This document shows, in pieces, positions 62,416 through 64,000 of a stretch of DNA of 64,000 nt. Position numbers and translations under genes: made by a program. The notes under the pieces are model-generated. The model saw nothing but the letters and a program-made list of their open reading frames with translations, had not been told where the DNA came from and did no database searches. Numbering within the stretch: position 1 is the stretch's first letter; each line of letters opens with the position of its first letter. Origin of the DNA: Bacillus thuringiensis (GTDB taxonomy: Bacteria > Bacillota > Bacilli > Bacillales > Bacillaceae_G); NCBI RefSeq assembly GCF_001182785.1, contig NZ_CP012099.1:2850501-2914500 (forward strand). The letters are read 5' to 3'.

Positions 62416-63502
62416 TGACTTTATTTTGCTTCTCCTCCTTTCATTATTAACAGAAAGGGATGACCTTGTTGCTATTGCCATATTTTTAGCAACAGGCTAT
62501 GTAGGCGTATTTCTTATTCATAAATTTATGAAGAAAAAAACAACAGGATTTGTCATACTGTTCATTACTCAAATAATCGGTTGTTCTTTCCTTCTCCCAT
62601 TCTCTCTATTCGGCACAATTATGTTACCGCTTTTCTTCTTTATCGTACATGTAGTCGGACCAGGATATCCAGTTCAAAAATCGTTAGGCGGTATTGTTTG
62701 GTTTAGTATTTCAGCCATATTTTATACGCCCTTTCCACCTTTGTGGAAGCTATTACTATTAGTTATACACATTATGATTACATTTTGGTTAACTGGGGCA
62801 AATCGGAATCAACAGTTATTACGTTTCATTTCTATCATTACGATTGGTGTAATGAGTATAGTACTTGTTTTAGTTTTTCCTTTTATTCGTCTTATTTTTA
62901 GCTTTATCACAGAAGTAGTCGCGTTAGGAGTCGGTTATGTTATAAATCCATTTCTCATAGCAGCTGAATTGAAAGATACTGAAGGGGTTTGGGCAAGTAA
63001 AGGGCATCTCTTAAAACCTAAAATTGAAGACAATGGGGAAAAACTTCCTGATTTTGACCCCACACTCATAAATAGCATTACCATAATAGCATGTACAGCT
63101 ATCGCTATTTACGTCGTTTGGAAAATAGTAAAAAAACGAAAACAATTCAGTTTACCAAATATGCCCGCCTTCGAATCTACTATTATTACTAATAAAGAAG
63201 GAACAAACCAAAATCGTTTTAAACGAAATAAACCGCCGCATAACGAAATTCGGAAGGAAATTTTCAAGCTAGAGAGTAAGTTAACCCCTCCTTTAAATAG
63301 AAAACGGGGAGAAACTGTTGAAGCTTGGCTAGAAAGAATAAATGATGAAGAAGATGTAAATATTCAAAGTGATATTATTATAGATGCTTATAATACGGTG
63401 CGTTATTCAAATGGTAAAAGCATTGTACTTCTGCATGAATTTAAGGAAGAGATTCATAAGCTTTATGCCTATCAGAAAAGTTTGAAGAAACGAAAGAAAT
63501 AA
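62390..63502 (+). CDS. Multi-TM protein of the MoxR-DUF58 operon with DUF4129-like tail
   Basis: The protein has about seven to eight membrane segments, then a cytoplasmic C-terminus: LESKLTPPLNRKRGETVEAWLERIND and IIIDAYNTVRYSNGKSIVLLHEFKEEIHKLYAY. This tail is like the DUF4129 end of transglutaminase partners in other MoxR-DUF58 loci, but no transglutaminase domain is present. The start is uncertain: a TTG at 62390 has GGTGG about 6 nt upstream and gives a small overlap with DUF58; an ATG at 62327 lacks a site. It is the last gene of the operon. Confidence 0.72.
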   Translation: MKTWLYHVNDFILLLLLSLLTERDDLVAIAIFLATGYVGVFLIHKFMKKKTTGFVILFITQIIGCSFLLPFSLFGTIMLPLFFFIVHVVGPGYPVQKSLGGIVWFSISAIFYTPFPPLWKLLLLVIHIMITFWLTGANRNQQLLRFISIITIGVMSIVLVLVFPFIRLIFSFITEVVALGVGYVINPFLIAAELKDTEGVWASKGHLLKPKIEDNGEKLPDFDPTLINSITIIACTAIAIYVVWKIVKKRKQFSLPNMPAFESTIITNKEGTNQNRFKRNKPPHNEIRKEIFKLESKLTPPLNRKRGETVEAWLERINDEEDVNIQSDIIIDAYNTVRYSNGKSIVLLHEFKEEIHKLYAYQKSLKKRKK

Positions 63503-63506
63503 CGTA

Positions 63507-63544
63507 ACAAAAAGACTCCTATATTCATAGGAGTCTTTTTATAC
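63507..63544. terminator. Bidirectional terminator after the MoxR operon
   Basis: AAAAAGACTCCTA and TAGGAGTCTTTTT flank a 6-nt loop, serving the operon and the convergent transporter. Confidence 0.92.
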
Positions 63545-63558
63545 TTCTACGTTGCTTT

Positions 63559-64000
63559 TTAAATTGAAGCATTCTTCCCTGCTTCAATTTCTAATGACTC
63601 TTCATGCCACCAAAGTGTTTCTTCAGGGTCTTCTTTAGCGATTAGGTGTGCTTCTTTTTTCGTTTCTACTGTAGGATATGAACCTTTTAGCGCACGCCCT
63701 GAAGTCGTAACAAATAATACACTAAATACAACTAATCCAATAATACTTACACCCGTCAAATAAAATGCTGGCGCAAGCGGGTTACCAGTTGCATGAACTA
63801 AGTATGAACATACGAGCGGTGTTGTACCACCGAATATCGATACAGAAATATTAAATGAGATCGAAAGTGCTCGATAACGTACATCGGTGAAAAATAGTGA
63901 TGGTAATAATGAAGGTAGCGTTCCTTCATATACACTTAGGAAGAATCCTAAAATGAAAATACCTGCAAATATAGCTGCAATATGTCCGTTACCTATTAGT
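63559..64000 (-). CDS. MHS-family MFS transporter (proline/betaine type), 5' part outside window
   Basis: Only the last 146-147 codons are visible; the frame runs open to the right edge. It includes ILGFFLSVYEGTLPSLLPSLFFTDVRYRALSISFNISVSIFGGTTPLV, the conserved TM8-10 region of the metabolite:H+ symporter (ProP-like) family. Two more membrane segments and a charged C-terminal tail (ETKKEAHLIAKEDPEETLWW) follow. The whole gene should be roughly 450-500 codons. It probably imports proline, glycine betaine or an organic acid with protons. The terminator at 63507-63544 lies just behind it. Confidence 0.82.
   Translation of the reverse strand, partial: LIGNGHIAAIFAGIFILGFFLSVYEGTLPSLLPSLFFTDVRYRALSISFNISVSIFGGTTPLVCSYLVHATGNPLAPAFYLTGVSIIGLVVFSVLFVTTSGRALKGSYPTVETKKEAHLIAKEDPEETLWWHEESLEIEAGKNASI

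Overview
The window reads as chromosome of a Bacillus cereus group bacterium. It is AT-rich and has strong AAGGAGG-type ribosome binding sites. It carries two short repeats of the bcr1 type flanked by 5-bp ATAAA/TTTAT duplications, the 20-bp terminal inverted repeats of IS231, an InhA-type M6 metalloprotease, an EntA/B/C/FM-type SH3-3D cell-wall protein, and an AI-2 (lsr) uptake locus.

Left part (1-17.8 kb). The left edge cuts a very long minus-strand gene, open for 1059 codons, whose N-terminus is a SIR2-type NADase domain; it is the best candidate anti-phage defence gene here. Small stand-alone genes follow: DUF2512, an isochorismatase fold, GNAT, a P-loop kinase, and a CxxC protein beside a SMI1/KNR4 protein. 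A YfzA-like gene is split by a bcr1-like element; removing the element restores the reading frame exactly. Then come the repeat-rich EntB-like protein, a BBE-type flavoprotein, a TetR/DHA2-efflux pair with a 30-bp palindromic operator, an ECF sigma/anti-sigma pair, two unrecognised proteins and a DUF2332 protein.

Middle part (18-37.7 kb). mqo is preceded by a leader that can form two mutually exclusive hairpins. The AI-2 system is split into divergent operons: lsrA-lsrC-lsrD-lsrB (transport, minus) and lsrR-lsrK-cupin-lsrF (regulation and processing, plus); a cupin sits where lsrG might be expected. After VOC and nucleotidyltransferase genes come hmoA with a 16/19 Fur box, an MFS/ArsR pair and a NupC transporter. 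Proline synthesis follows: proBA behind a complete T-box leader, with a separate proC facing away.

Right part (37.7-64 kb). A RocB-like peptidase, an IclR regulator and an amino-acid permease form one neighbourhood with a strong CodY box. A 2201-bp mobile element at 43555-45755 has IS231 ends but only a transposase fragment. It carries a MarR regulator and a complete, divergent acetyl-CoA carboxylase alpha subunit (accA) as passengers, with its own promoter overlapped by a MarR-like operator. Acyl-lipid desaturase, InhA, VanW, a second bcr1-like element, alkaline phosphatase, a DUF2975/Xre pair and small enzymes follow. A candidate sRNA, a PadR/DUF2812 pair with four operator-like repeats at an exact 15-bp period, a MoxR/DUF58/membrane-protein operon and the cut end of an MHS-family transporter complete the window.

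All calls come from reading the sequence; no database search was possible. Start codons were moved from the longest ORF where a ribosome binding site clearly favoured an internal start.
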